In this document: one piece after another, positions 26,966 through 34,978 of the stretch | Numbering within the stretch: position 1 is the first letter of the stretch | Layout: each line of letters begins with the position of its first letter | From: Acuticoccus sp963704595 | GTDB taxonomy: Bacteria; Pseudomonadota; Alphaproteobacteria; Rhizobiales; Amorphaceae | DNA: 64,000 nt | Assembly (NCBI GenBank): GCA_963704595.1 | Contig: OY969922.1 | Span: 3,410,001-3,474,000 of the forward strand | Reading direction: 5' to 3' | The notes under the pieces: model-generated | What the model saw: the letters and a program-made list of their open reading frames with translations, nothing else | What the model was told of the DNA's origin: nothing | Database searches by the model: none | Program-made: the position numbers and the translations under genes

Positions 26966-27721
26966 ATGACCGACGTTCGTCTCGTCCCTTGCCTGTCGGA
27001 CAACTACGCTGTTCTCGTCCACTCCGGCGACGAAACTTTCCTCGTCGACGCGCCCGACGCCGGATCAATCAAGGCAGCCCTCGCCGAGACCGGCTGGACC
27101 CTCACCACCATCCTCATCACCCATCACCACGCCGACCATGTGCAGGCGCTCGCCGAGGTGCGCGGCAATGCCCGCGTGATCGGCCCCGCCGGCGAGGCTG
27201 CCCGCATCGAGGGCCTCGACCAGACGGTCTCCGACGGCGAGACCTTCCGCGTCGGCCCGTTCGAAATCACCGCAGTCGAGACGCCGGGGCACACCAGCGG
27301 TCCCGCCAGCTATGTAATGAACGCCGAAGGCCTCGCGTTCACCGGCGACACCCTTTTTGCCATGGGCTGCGGCCGCCTGTTCGAGGGCGACGCCGCGACC
27401 ATGTGGGCGTCCCTGAAGAAGCTGCGCTCCGCCATCGCCGACGAGACGCGGGTCTATTGCGGCCACGAATACACCCTGAAGAACGCGCAGTACGCCCACA
27501 GCGCGCTGCCCGACGACCCCGCCATCGCTGAACGGCTGAAGACGGTGGAGGAGGCCCGCGCGGCGGGCAAACCGACGATCCCGAGCGTCATGGCCGTGGA
27601 GAAGGCGACCAACCCGTTCCTGCGCGCCGACGAACCCGACGTTGCCCGCGCGCTCGGTATGGACGGCGCGGACCCCGCCGAGGTGTTCGCCAGGCTGCGC
27701 AAGGGGCGCGACACGTTTTGA
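26966..27721 (+). CDS. gloB: Hydroxyacylglutathione hydrolase (glyoxalase II)
   Basis: Glyoxalase II hydrolyses S-D-lactoylglutathione to lactate and glutathione, completing methylglyoxal detoxification. The 251-residue metallo-beta-lactamase-fold protein shows THHHADHVQAL (about residue 55), the metal His in ETPGHTSG, Asp in FTGDTLFAMGCGR and His in YCGHEYTLKN, plus the C-terminal glutathione-binding region ending ATNPFLRAD. ATG 26966 fits the family N-terminus VRLVPCLSDNYAVLV; a TTG four codons upstream is the alternative. The next gene overlaps its stop codon. Confidence 0.95.
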   Translation: MTDVRLVPCLSDNYAVLVHSGDETFLVDAPDAGSIKAALAETGWTLTTILITHHHADHVQALAEVRGNARVIGPAGEAARIEGLDQTVSDGETFRVGPFEITAVETPGHTSGPASYVMNAEGLAFTGDTLFAMGCGRLFEGDAATMWASLKKLRSAIADETRVYCGHEYTLKNAQYAHSALPDDPAIAERLKTVEEARAAGKPTIPSVMAVEKATNPFLRADEPDVARALGMDGADPAEVFARLRKGRDTF

Positions 27722-28161
27722 CCACCGCCAGGGATCTCATCGCGAAGCTCGACCTCAAGCCGCACCCCGAGGGCGGCTACTACAGCGAGACGTTCCGTGA
27801 TGCGCCGGACGGCGGCCGCGGCCACTCGACCGCGATCTACTACCTTCTCGAGGCGGGGGACCTCTCCGCATGGCACCGGGTCAACGACGCCGCGGAGGTC
27901 TGGCACTACTATGCCGGCGATCCCCTCGTCATCACGATCTCGCCGGACGGGCACGACGCCACAGCCATCCACCTCGGCCCCGACGTGATGGCCGGCCAGC
28001 GGCCGCAGGTGGTGGTTCCCGCCGGCCACTGGCAGACGGCCGAATCGCTCGGGCGGTTCACGCTCGTCGGCTGCACCGTCGCGCCCGGATTCGAGTTCGC
28101 AGGCTTCGAAATGGCGGCGCCGGACTGGCGGCCGGCGCCGCGCGACACTAGTTCGCGTTAG
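27718..28161 (+). CDS. Cupin-domain protein (DUF985 family)
   Basis: The 147-residue protein has the DUF985 signature LDLKPHPEGGYYSETFRD at residues 10-27, then IYYLLEAGDLSAWHRV, with candidate metal His residues, and the C-terminal VGCTVAPGFEFAGFEM. Cupins of this group have no firmly known reaction, though sugar-isomerase-like structures are known. It starts at TTG 27718, overlapping the gloB stop as TTGA, so it is translationally coupled to gloB. It may be an accessory to carbonyl-compound metabolism, but this is inferred from position alone. Confidence 0.85.
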   Translation: MTTARDLIAKLDLKPHPEGGYYSETFRDAPDGGRGHSTAIYYLLEAGDLSAWHRVNDAAEVWHYYAGDPLVITISPDGHDATAIHLGPDVMAGQRPQVVVPAGHWQTAESLGRFTLVGCTVAPGFEFAGFEMAAPDWRPAPRDTSSR

Positions 28162-28231
28162 AGCGCACCACCCCTCCCCGCGCCACCTCCTCCGTAAGCG
28201 CGCGTCCGCGCGCCAAATCAGGTGACACGCC

Positions 28232-29167
28232 ATGATCCTTGCCCTCCAGATCATCGGGGGCTTCGTGGGCCTACTGATCGGCGGCGAACTCCTCGTCCGC
28301 GGCGCGTCGGCGATCGCCGTGCGTCTCGGCATCTCGCCGCTCGTGGTGGGCGTGGTGATCGTCGGCTTCGGCACGTCCGCACCCGAGCTCGTCACCTCGC
28401 TGCGCGCAGCGCTCGCCGGCTCGCCCGGCATCGCCATGGGCAACATCGTCGGCTCGAACATCGCCAACATCCTGCTGATCCTTGGCGCGGCCGCGCTGAT
28501 GCGCCCGTTCGTGACCTCGCGCGACGCCGTGGTGCGGGACGGGACGATCGTCATCCTCACCGCGATCGCGTTCTGGGCGGCGGCGTGGACGGGGATGATC
28601 GAGCGCTGGATGGGCGCCGCCTTCGTTGTCGCGCTGATCCTCTACATCATCTTCGCGATCCGCGGCGACCGGCGCAAACCGGCCGAGATCGACGATGTCC
28701 CCGCCGCCGAAGGCACTCCGCTCTTCCTCTCCGTCATCTTCCTCCTCGGCGGCCTCGCGCTCGTCGTCCTCGGTGCGGAATATCTGGTGCGGGGCGCCGT
28801 CGAGGTGGCGCAGCAGTTCCACGTCTCGGAGGAGATCATCGGCCTCACGCTGGTCGCGGTCGGTACCTCGCTGCCGGAACTCGCGACCTCGATCATGGCG
28901 GCGCTGCGCAAGCACCCCGAAATCGCGCTCGGCAACGTGCTCGGCTCCAACGTCTACAACGCCATCGGCATCGGCGGGATCACGGCGCTGGTCTCGCCGA
29001 TCCCGGTCTCGGACGGGATGCGCACCTTCGACATACCGATGATGGTGCTGGTTTCGATCGGGATGGTGGTGATCGTCGCCACGGGGCGCCGGGTCACGCG
29101 GCTGGAGGGCGGCGTCCTCCTCTCGCTCTACGTCGCCTATATCGGATTCCAGGCCTACGCGGCCTGA
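28232..29167 (+). CDS. Calcium/sodium antiporter of the CaCA family (YrbG-like)
   Basis: This 311-residue inner-membrane protein contains the two inverted alpha-repeats of the CaCA exchanger family: GFGTSAPELVTSLRAAL with GNIVGSNIANILL in the first half and AVGTSLPELATSIMAAL with GNVLGSNVYNAIGIGG in the second. About ten membrane helices are visible. It should exchange Na+ or H+ for Ca2+ across the membrane. The hydrophilic loop between repeats (RGDRRKPAEIDDVPAAEG) is short, typical for prokaryotic members. It stands alone, followed by a hairpin before the convergent phbB. Confidence 0.93.
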   Translation: MILALQIIGGFVGLLIGGELLVRGASAIAVRLGISPLVVGVVIVGFGTSAPELVTSLRAALAGSPGIAMGNIVGSNIANILLILGAAALMRPFVTSRDAVVRDGTIVILTAIAFWAAAWTGMIERWMGAAFVVALILYIIFAIRGDRRKPAEIDDVPAAEGTPLFLSVIFLLGGLALVVLGAEYLVRGAVEVAQQFHVSEEIIGLTLVAVGTSLPELATSIMAALRKHPEIALGNVLGSNVYNAIGIGGITALVSPIPVSDGMRTFDIPMMVLVSIGMVVIVATGRRVTRLEGGVLLSLYVAYIGFQAYAA

Positions 29168-29186
29168 TCCGCCCGGCGGCAACGGT

Positions 29187-29209
29187 GCCCCGCCGGCTGG
29201 CGGCGGGGC
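29187..29209. terminator. Hairpin between convergent exchanger and phbB genes
   Basis: GCCCCGCCG (29187-29195) pairs perfectly with CGGCGGGGC (29201-29209) around a 5-base loop in the 48-base gap between two convergent genes. There is no T-run, so it is a possible bidirectional terminator of uncertain strength. Confidence 0.5.
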
Positions 29210-29215
29210 GGTCCG

Positions 29216-29942
29216 TCAGGCCGCCATGTACTGGCCACCGTTGATCGTCATCGTCGCGCCGGTGATGAAGGCGGCATCATCCGAGGCGAGGTAGGCGCAA
29301 AGTTTGCCGATCTCGTCCGCCTGCCCGAGCCGGCCGACCGGAATGCCCGCGATGATGCTCTGGAGCACCTTCTCCGGTACGGCGGCCACCATGTCGGTGT
29401 CGATGTAGCCCGGGCAGATGCAGTTGACGGTGACGCCCTTCTTCGCGCCCTTCCTGCGCCAGCGCCTTGGTGAAGCCGATGACGCCGGCCTTGGCGGCCG
29501 AATAGTTCACCTGCCCCATCTGCCCCTTCTGCCCGTTGATGGACGAGATGTTGATGACCCGGCCGAAGCCCCGGTCGCGCATCCCGTTGATGAGCGGGCG
29601 TGTCACCGCGAACAGCGAGGTGAGATTGGTCTGGATCACCGCGTTCCACTGGTCGAGCGTCATCTTGTGGAAGGTGCCGTCGCGGGTGATGCCGGCGTTG
29701 TTGACGACGACATCGATCGGGCCGATCTCGCTCTCGATCTCGGCAAGGGCCGTCTCGCAGGCCGCCGCATCGCCGACGTCGAACTTCTTCACCGCGATCC
29801 CGGTCTCGGCCTTGAAGGCGGTGGCCTTTTCGTCGTTACCGGCGTAGTTGGCGACCACCGTGTGCCCGCTGGCCTTGAGCGCTTTCGATATGGCGGCTCC
29901 GATACCACGCGTTCCGCCAGTGACCAGTGCGATCCGTCCCAT
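29216..29942 (-). pseudogene. phbB: Frameshifted acetoacetyl-CoA reductase
   Basis: PhbB reduces acetoacetyl-CoA to (R)-3-hydroxybutyryl-CoA with NADPH for PHB synthesis. The short-chain dehydrogenase motifs are present: GGTRGIG at residues 9-15, NNAGITRDGTFHKM, the catalytic Ser in NISSINGQKGQMGQ and YSAAKAG. At the CCC run 29448-29450 one extra base turns the expected QEGAKKGVTVNCICPGY into QEGREEGRH. In the restored frame the gene continues through TDMVAAVPEKVL and ends ATMTINGGQYMAA at the TGA at 29216-29218, giving 241 residues, the exact family size. Read as is, the protein loses its last third. A consensus error is more likely than true loss, because phaC, phbA and phaR are intact. Confidence 0.9.
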
Positions 29943-30112
29943 GCATTCCTCCCGGATTCGTTGCCTCTTTCGGCAAATTCCTCGCCAGTTGAGGCACTTG
30001 ACCGGGGGCCGTCAATCGTGCGCCGCAGCGTAAACGGCCGCGTCCGCCGCGCGGCGTTACCTGACCCGCGGAGCCAATTGTAGGATTTTCCTATTTTAGC
30101 GGGTCAACATTC

Positions 30113-30138
30113 GGAACTGATCCCTACCTAACGCTGTT
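30113..30138 (+). promoter_or_regulatory. EcfG/RpoE2-like promoter upstream of manganese catalase
   Basis: GGAAC (30113-30117) is followed after 19 bases by TT (30137-30138), matching the loose RpoE2 pattern GGAAC-N18/19-TT. It lies 30 bases upstream of the catalase ATG. The -10 side (GCTGTT) is weaker than the promoter at 9323-9347. A short palindrome TAGGA-ttt-TCCTA sits at 30081-30093 in an AT-rich patch of the same 224-base intergenic region, which otherwise holds no gene. Confidence 0.4.
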
Positions 30139-30166
30139 CGGTCCCTGTCCAGACAGGAGCAGGCCT

Positions 30167-31030
30167 ATGTTCTTCCACTCTTCCCGATTGCAGTACGAAG
30201 TGAAGGTCGACACCCCCAATCCGCTGTTCGCGAAGATGCTGCAGCAGGCGATCGGCGGCGTCGAAGGCGAAATTCGCGTGGCGATGCAGTATTTCTTCCA
30301 GGCCATGGGCGCCCGCGGCCCCGCCAAGTATCGCGACATGCTGATCGCGACGGCGACAGAAGAGTTGTCGCACATCGAGTTTCTGGGCCATGCGGTGGCG
30401 CTCAACCTCGAAGGCGCGCCGACCTCGATGCAGGAGGAAGCCGCCAAGGACCCGATTGTGAATGCGATCCTCGGCGGAATGAACCCGCGGCACATTCTCT
30501 CGTCAGGCCTTTCGGCGATGCCGGTCAATTCCAACGGCATTCCGTTCGACATGAGCCACATCTACGCGACCGGTAACATCGGCGCCGACATGATGGCGAA
30601 CGCTACGGCCGAAGCCGGCGGCCGCGTTCTGGCAGCCCGCCTCTACAACATGACCGACGATGCCGGGATGAAGGACATGCTGTCCTTCCTGATCGCGCGC
30701 GACACGATGCACCAGCAGCAGTGGCTCGCCGTGATCGAGGAACTGGGCGGCTGGAACGCGGTCCTGCCGATCCCCAACTCGGTGCCGGAGGAGCACGAGG
30801 CGATGGCGCACTCCTACGTCTTCCTTAACACCTCGCTCGACAAGGATGCACCGGAAGGCCGGTGGACGTCAGGTCCCTCGCTCGATGGGCGCGGCGAGTT
30901 CTCCGTCGCGGCCGCGGAGCCGATGGGCCAGGCCCCCTCGCTCGGCGACGCACCGGCCGGCTCCGGCGCGCAGAACGAGCAGATGGCCGCGCCCGCAACC
31001 AAGCCGCGCCGCGCACCCAAGAAGAAGTAG
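30167..31030 (+). CDS. Manganese (non-haem) catalase
   Basis: This 287-residue ferritin-like protein dismutates hydrogen peroxide with a dimanganese centre. The ligand pattern is visible: Glu in GGVEGEIRVAMQYFFQAM (about residue 33), Glu and His in TEELSHIEFLGHA, Glu in ATAEAGGRVLAARLYNM and His in RDTMHQQQWLAVIEELGG. The C-terminal 60 residues form the usual Ala/Pro-rich, Lys-ended tail. ATG 30167 is preceded by AGGAG. It lies between convergently or divergently placed phbA and phbB, interrupting a pair that is normally adjacent, and probably has its own stress-type promoter. A perfect hairpin ends it. Confidence 0.92.
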   Translation: MFFHSSRLQYEVKVDTPNPLFAKMLQQAIGGVEGEIRVAMQYFFQAMGARGPAKYRDMLIATATEELSHIEFLGHAVALNLEGAPTSMQEEAAKDPIVNAILGGMNPRHILSSGLSAMPVNSNGIPFDMSHIYATGNIGADMMANATAEAGGRVLAARLYNMTDDAGMKDMLSFLIARDTMHQQQWLAVIEELGGWNAVLPIPNSVPEEHEAMAHSYVFLNTSLDKDAPEGRWTSGPSLDGRGEFSVAAAEPMGQAPSLGDAPAGSGAQNEQMAAPATKPRRAPKKK

Positions 31031-31034
31031 CTAC

Positions 31035-31065
31035 GAAAAAGCCGCGCGCCCTCTGGCGCGCGGCT
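31035..31065. terminator. Bidirectional terminator between Mn-catalase and phbA
   Basis: An 11-bp stem (31040-31050 with 31055-31065, loop CTCT) is flanked by five A residues on the left and TCGTTT on the right. On the minus strand it is a canonical Rho-independent terminator for phbA; on the plus strand the T-run is weaker but usable for the catalase gene. Confidence 0.8.
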
Positions 31066-31089
31066 CGTTTCGTCGCGATGCGCTGGACG

Positions 31090-32274
31090 TCAGCCCATGC
31101 GCTCGACGCACAGGGCAACGCCCATGCCGCCGCCGATGCACAGCGTCGCGAGACCCTTGTTGGCACCGCGGCGCGCCATCTCGAACAGAAGCGTGTTGAG
31201 GACGCGGTTGCCGGACGCGCCGATCGGGTGCCCGATGGCAATTGCCCCGCCATTGACGTTCACGATGTCGTCCGCCCAGCCCATGTCCTTGTTGACGGCG
31301 CAGGCCTGCGCGGCGAATGCCTCGTTGGCCTCCACCAGGTCGAGGTCGCCGACGGACCAGCCTGCCTTCTCCAGCGCCTTGCGCGACGCCGGGATCGGGC
31401 CCGACCCCATCACCTTGGGATCGACGCCTGCGGTCGCCCACGACACGATCCGCGCCATCGGGGTGATCCCGCGCTTCGACGCATTCGATTCGCTCATCAG
31501 CACCACCGCCGCACCGCCGTCGTTGATGCCCGACGCGTTGCCCGCCGTGACCGTGCCGTCCTTGTCGAACGCAGGGCGCAGCTTGGCCACGCTGTCCAGC
31601 GTCGCGCCGTGGCGGATGTACTCGTCCTGGTCGACGACGGTGTCGCCCTTGCGGCCCTTCACGGTGACGGGGACGATCTCGTCCTGGAAGCGGCCGGCCT
31701 TCTGGGCCTCTTCGGCCTTGTTCTGCGAGCGGACGGCGAACTCGTCCTGCTGCTCACGGGTGATCTGCCACTCGCGCGCGACGTTCTCGGCGGTCGTGCC
31801 CATGTGGTAGCCGTTGAAGTGGTCCCACAGGCCGTCCTTGATCATGGTGTCGATCATCTTCATGTCGCCCATCTTGTGGCCTGCGCGCAGGTGCGCGGCG
31901 TGCGGCGACAGGGACATGTTCTCCTGCCCGCCGGCGACGACGATCTCGGCGTCACCGGTCAGGATCTGCTGCATCCCGAGCGCGACGGCGCGAAGGCCCG
32001 AGCCGCACACCTGGTTGAGCACCCAGGCGGAGGCTTCCTTGGGGATGCCCGCCTGCATGGAGGCCTGCCGGGCGGGGTTCATCCCCTGCGCCGCGGTCAG
32101 CACCTGGCCCATGATGACCTCGTTGACCTCGTCCGGCGACACGCCGGCGCGCTCCAGCGCGCCCTTGATGGCGGTCGCGCCGAGGTCGGCCGCAGGGACG
32201 GTCGCGAATGCGCCGTTGAAGGCGCCGACGGGGGTCCGGGCCGCGCCGGCAATCACCACGCTCTCGCTCGCCAT
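31090..32274 (-). CDS. phbA: Acetyl-CoA C-acetyltransferase (beta-ketothiolase)
   Basis: This biosynthetic thiolase condenses two acetyl-CoA to acetoacetyl-CoA, the first step of PHB synthesis. In the 394-residue protein the acylated Cys lies in NQVCGSGLRAV (about residue 89), the catalytic His in NVNGGAIAIGHPIGASG (about 350) and the second Cys in ATLCIGGGMG (about 380). Length and motifs are standard. It is divergent from phaR, the usual rhizobial order. Here phbB does not follow directly; the manganese catalase gene on the other strand separates them, so phbA and phbB must be transcribed separately. Confidence 0.97.
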   Translation of the reverse strand: MASESVVIAGAARTPVGAFNGAFATVPAADLGATAIKGALERAGVSPDEVNEVIMGQVLTAAQGMNPARQASMQAGIPKEASAWVLNQVCGSGLRAVALGMQQILTGDAEIVVAGGQENMSLSPHAAHLRAGHKMGDMKMIDTMIKDGLWDHFNGYHMGTTAENVAREWQITREQQDEFAVRSQNKAEEAQKAGRFQDEIVPVTVKGRKGDTVVDQDEYIRHGATLDSVAKLRPAFDKDGTVTAGNASGINDGGAAVVLMSESNASKRGITPMARIVSWATAGVDPKVMGSGPIPASRKALEKAGWSVGDLDLVEANEAFAAQACAVNKDMGWADDIVNVNGGAIAIGHPIGASGNRVLNTLLFEMARRGANKGLATLCIGGGMGVALCVERMG

Positions 32275-32414
32275 AGAAATTCTCCTCGCTCTTGTCGTCG
32301 GTTTTGGTTGGAGCGCGACGAGGCGCTCATCGGCCGACGTGCCTAGGGTTTGAGCGGACTACAGCGCCCCGCCTCCGGTGCTGTCAACCAAACCGCGAGG
32401 CGACATGTTCGCAT

Positions 32415-32423
32415 TTGCAGCAA
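32415..32423. promoter_or_regulatory. Possible PhaR operator in the phbA-phaR divergent region
   Basis: The palindrome TTGC-a-GCAA lies in the 254-base region between the divergent phbA and phaR genes. PhaR proteins are known to bind TGC-rich sites upstream of phasin and pha genes, so this is a candidate operator. It is a short motif and could occur by chance. No other gene is visible in 32275-32528. Confidence 0.25.
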
Positions 32424-32528
32424 TTCGACTCGCGCCGTCCGCAAATTCGATTTAGTCAAAGTGGGTAAACGGCCGTGCAATGCGCTCGATCTCGCGCATC
32501 CCTTGCGTACCGAACACATGAGGCGAGT

Positions 32529-33203
32529 ATGTCCACCGAAACGCAAACGACTGTCATCAAGAAGTATGCAAATCGGCGTCTCTACAATACGCGCACGAGC
32601 GCGTACGTCACGCTCGACACGCTCGCTGAAATGGTGAGAAACGGCGAAAATTTCGTCGTGCAGGACGCCAAGACGAACGAAGACATCACGCGCGGCGTTC
32701 TCGGCCAGATCATATTCGATGCCGAGAGCCGCGGCGGCGGGCTGCTGCCGATTTCTTTCCTGCGCCAGCTGATTACGTTCTACGGCGGCCAGCTCCAGGG
32801 CCTGGTGCCGACGTACCTGGAGCATTCGTTGTCGACGTTCACGCGCGAGCAGGAAAAGCTCGGCCGCCACATCAACCAGACGCTGGGTGTGCAGGCGTTC
32901 TCGGCGGTCGAGGATCAGGTGCGTCGCAACATGGACATCTTCCAGCGTTCGATGCGCATGTTCATGCCCTATGGCGCGGCAGGCGAGCACGCCGATCAGG
33001 CAGCGGCCCCGGCCGCCCCTGGCAAGGACGAGCTTCTTGCCAAGGACGTCGCCGCACTGCGCGAGGAGCTGGCGTCGATGCAGGCGAAGATCGCAAGGCT
33101 CGGCGGCGGCGACGAACCAGCCCCCAAGACCCCCGCCGAAACCCCTGCCGGGGACGATATCGAGATCGAGGAAAATCTGGTCGCCGCGCCCGAGAAGGGC
33201 TGA
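32529..33203 (+). CDS. phaR: Polyhydroxyalkanoate synthesis repressor PhaR
   Basis: PhaR binds DNA upstream of phasin genes and also PHB granules, linking granule surface to gene expression. The 224-residue protein starts with the PhaR DNA-binding domain, VIKKYANRRLYNTRTSAYVT (residues 9-28) and LDTLAEMVRNGENFVVQDAKT. It continues with the granule-associated PHB_acc domain (GLLPISFLRQLITFYGGQLQ), and ends in a charged, Ala/Pro-rich tail with a short coiled coil (ALREELASMQAKIARL). ATG 32529 sits directly before the conserved domain. It is divergent from phbA, as in many rhizobia. Confidence 0.95.
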   Translation: MSTETQTTVIKKYANRRLYNTRTSAYVTLDTLAEMVRNGENFVVQDAKTNEDITRGVLGQIIFDAESRGGGLLPISFLRQLITFYGGQLQGLVPTYLEHSLSTFTREQEKLGRHINQTLGVQAFSAVEDQVRRNMDIFQRSMRMFMPYGAAGEHADQAAAPAAPGKDELLAKDVAALREELASMQAKIARLGGGDEPAPKTPAETPAGDDIEIEENLVAAPEKG

Positions 33204-33238
33204 GCGCAGCGCGCCCGGCGCGGGCGCCAAACGAAAGA

Positions 33239-33265
33239 GAGGCCGCCGGCGTGAACCGGGGCCTC
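33239..33265 (-). terminator. Terminator after the 145-residue membrane protein gene
   Basis: On the minus strand GAGGCCCCGG (33265-33256) pairs with CCGG-c-GGCCTC (33249-33239), a 10-bp stem with one bulged base and a 6-base loop, followed by TCTTTCGTTT. It is placed about 30 bases past the stop codon at 33294 and also lies after the convergent phaR gene. Confidence 0.65.
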
Positions 33266-33293
33266 CCTTCATGAGCCGAGAATGTGCGAGACG

Positions 33294-33731
33294 TCAGTCC
33301 GGCACGGCATCCATGCGCGAGTGCGACGCCACCATCGAGATCGAGACGGTTGCGAGCGTGTCCACCAGGGTGATGATCATCAGCAGGAAGAAGATCGACG
33401 TGCCGGCGAAGCTGACCGTGAGGAACAGCACGATGTAGGCGCACAGCACCAGCACCATGATCATGTTGCCGATGACGGTGGTGCGCGAGGTTGAAGCCGA
33501 ACGCAGCATCGAGAACAGCAGGAACACCAGCGCGATCACGATCAGGAGATCGCCGTAGGTGAGTGCCCAGCTCTGGCCGGAAACGAGGGTAACTCCGGCG
33601 ACCACCTTGTCCCAGAACGGATGCAGCGCGACCTGTCCGGGCTCCACCACGTAGTTGGAGTGGTCGTACAGGAAGATGGCCGCGAACCCGTAGAGGACAA
33701 GCGGTATCAGAGTGAACGGGATCATGCCCAT
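33294..33731 (-). CDS. Four-helix integral membrane protein, unknown function
   Basis: The 145-residue protein has four hydrophobic segments: IPFTLIPLVLYGFAAIFLY, LLIVIALVFLLFSML, MIMVLVLCAYIVLFLTVSFA and SIFFLLMIITLVDTLATVSI. A short polar loop after helix 1 carries His, Asn and Tyr (DHSNYVVEPGQVALHPFWDK). I do not recognise the family beyond a conserved hypothetical membrane protein. Its leader contains a 13-base tandem repeat (33742-33767). It converges with phaR across a terminator. There is no clear functional hint from neighbours. Confidence 0.75.
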   Translation of the reverse strand: MGMIPFTLIPLVLYGFAAIFLYDHSNYVVEPGQVALHPFWDKVVAGVTLVSGQSWALTYGDLLIVIALVFLLFSMLRSASTSRTTVIGNMIMVLVLCAYIVLFLTVSFAGTSIFFLLMIITLVDTLATVSISMVASHSRMDAVPD

Positions 33732-33741
33732 GGATGGTGTC

Positions 33742-33767
33742 CTTGTGTTCTGGACTTGTGTTCTGAA
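33742..33767 (-). repeat. Tandem 13-base repeat in the leader of the small membrane protein gene
   Basis: CTTGTGTTCTG occurs at 33742-33752 and again at 33755-33765, a direct repeat with 13-base period (CAGAACACAAG on the gene's strand). It lies 10-36 bases upstream of the ATG at 33731 and could be a regulator-binding site or chance slippage. The remaining stretch to rpmF contains no gene. Confidence 0.4.
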
Positions 33768-33846
33768 CGTAATCTAAGTGCGCAAACGCGACCGAAGCGA
33801 CAACGCTCGCCTTACAACAGAAGTCTCACACCCATCCACGGGTTCC

Positions 33847-33873
33847 GGCGCACCCCGCTCGCGGGTGTGCGCC
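33847..33873 (-). terminator. Stem-loop after rpmF
   Basis: GGCGCAC...CCCGC and its inverse GCGGGTGTGCGCC form a stem of about 11 bp with one bulge, starting 9 bases after the rpmF stop codon on the minus strand. A T-run is lacking, so it is only a probable terminator. Confidence 0.4.
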
Positions 33874-33881
33874 GTCGTCGA

Positions 33882-34064
33882 TCAATCGTCCTGTGCGGGC
33901 AGGACCTGACGGCCGCGATAGCGCCCGCTCTTGAGGTCGATGTGGTGCGGGCGCTTCAGCTCGCCCGAATCCTTGTCCTCGACATAGGTCGGGGCCTTCA
34001 GCGCGTCCGTCGAGCGGCGGAAGCCGCGCTTCATGGAACTGACTTTCCGCTTGGGGACAGCCAT
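33882..34064 (-). CDS. rpmF: 50S ribosomal protein L32
   Basis: L32 is a small structural protein of the large ribosomal subunit. The 60-residue product begins MAVPKRKVSSMKRGFRRS, the standard start of alphaproteobacterial L32, and contains GELKRPHHIDLKSGRYRGRQVL. The zinc-binding Cys pairs present in some bacteria are absent, as is normal in this class. ATG 34064 is preceded by GGAGAGA. It follows mtgA on the same strand, a conserved rhizobial arrangement. Confidence 0.97.
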   Translation of the reverse strand: MAVPKRKVSSMKRGFRRSTDALKAPTYVEDKDSGELKRPHHIDLKSGRYRGRQVLPAQDD

Positions 34065-34210
34065 CGGTCTCTCCTCTCGCCGCGCACCGCGGCGCAACAA
34101 TACGTTTGAATAGGGGCGCGCGCCCGGAAAAGGACGCCAAGCACGCCGGACCCGGCCCTATACTGCGCAGCAGCCGGAATTGCAACGCCTGACAGGGCAA
34201 CGCGCCGCGT

Positions 34211-34891
34211 TCAGGGCTGGATTCGATCCGACAGACAGGTAAACACCCACGGCGCGCGGTCAAGCTCCCGCTCGACATGGGCGATCACCGCGCGCTGCCG
34301 CGAGCCGGGCCGCGCCGGATTGCGCGCCGCCGGTGCCGGCAGGATGGTCGCGAGCGCCAGCGCCTCCTCCCGGCTGAGGTCGGCTGCGGCAACGCCGAAC
34401 ACCTTCTGCGACGCCGCCTCGATGCCGTAGACGCCCCTGCCCCACTGGGCGACGTTGAGGTAGATCTCGATGATCCTGTCCTTCGACAGGACGAGGTCCA
34501 TCCACAGCGCGAGCGGCACCTCCACGGCCTTGCGCAGGTAGTCGCGCTCAGGCCACAGGAAGAGCGTCTTCACCACCTGCATGGTGATCGTGCTCGCCCC
34601 GCGCGGCTTTTCGCCGTCGAGCGCCTCGCCGATCACGATTCGCATCTGCCTAAGGTCCACCCCGTAGTGGAGGCAGAAGCGCGCGTCCTCGGCCATGATG
34701 ACGGCGCGCACCAGCTCCGGCGCGATCTCGTCCAGCGGCACCCACTGCTGTTCGACCGGCCTGTCGCGCCATTTCAGCCGCTCCACGGGAAGCGCAACGG
34801 GCTGGACGAACGCATAAAGCACCGTCAGCACCAGCGGAATCGAGGCCACCAGCGCGAGAACGCCAACGAAGATTTTGAAAACTCGCCGCAT
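34211..34891 (-). CDS. mtgA: Monofunctional biosynthetic peptidoglycan transglycosylase
   Basis: MtgA polymerises lipid II into glycan strands at the inner membrane. The 226-residue GT51 enzyme has one N-terminal membrane anchor (IFVGVLALVASIPLVLTVLYAF), the catalytic Glu in MAEDARFCLHYGVDL (about residue 68), GASTITMQVVKTLFLW, the second Glu in KAVEVPLALWM (family motif KxxExxLA) and RIIEIYLNVAQWGRGVYGIEAAS. No transpeptidase domain is present. It is divergent from ispA and upstream of rpmF, an order found in many Hyphomicrobiales. Confidence 0.95.
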   Translation of the reverse strand: MRRVFKIFVGVLALVASIPLVLTVLYAFVQPVALPVERLKWRDRPVEQQWVPLDEIAPELVRAVIMAEDARFCLHYGVDLRQMRIVIGEALDGEKPRGASTITMQVVKTLFLWPERDYLRKAVEVPLALWMDLVLSKDRIIEIYLNVAQWGRGVYGIEAASQKVFGVAAADLSREEALALATILPAPAARNPARPGSRQRAVIAHVERELDRAPWVFTCLSDRIQP

Positions 34892-34978
34892 CTGGCCTCA
34901 CATACCGCCCGAGCGTAGCCCGCTCCACAGCCTTCACCTATGGTTGGATGTGGGGAAACGACAAGGGTGAACAACGTG

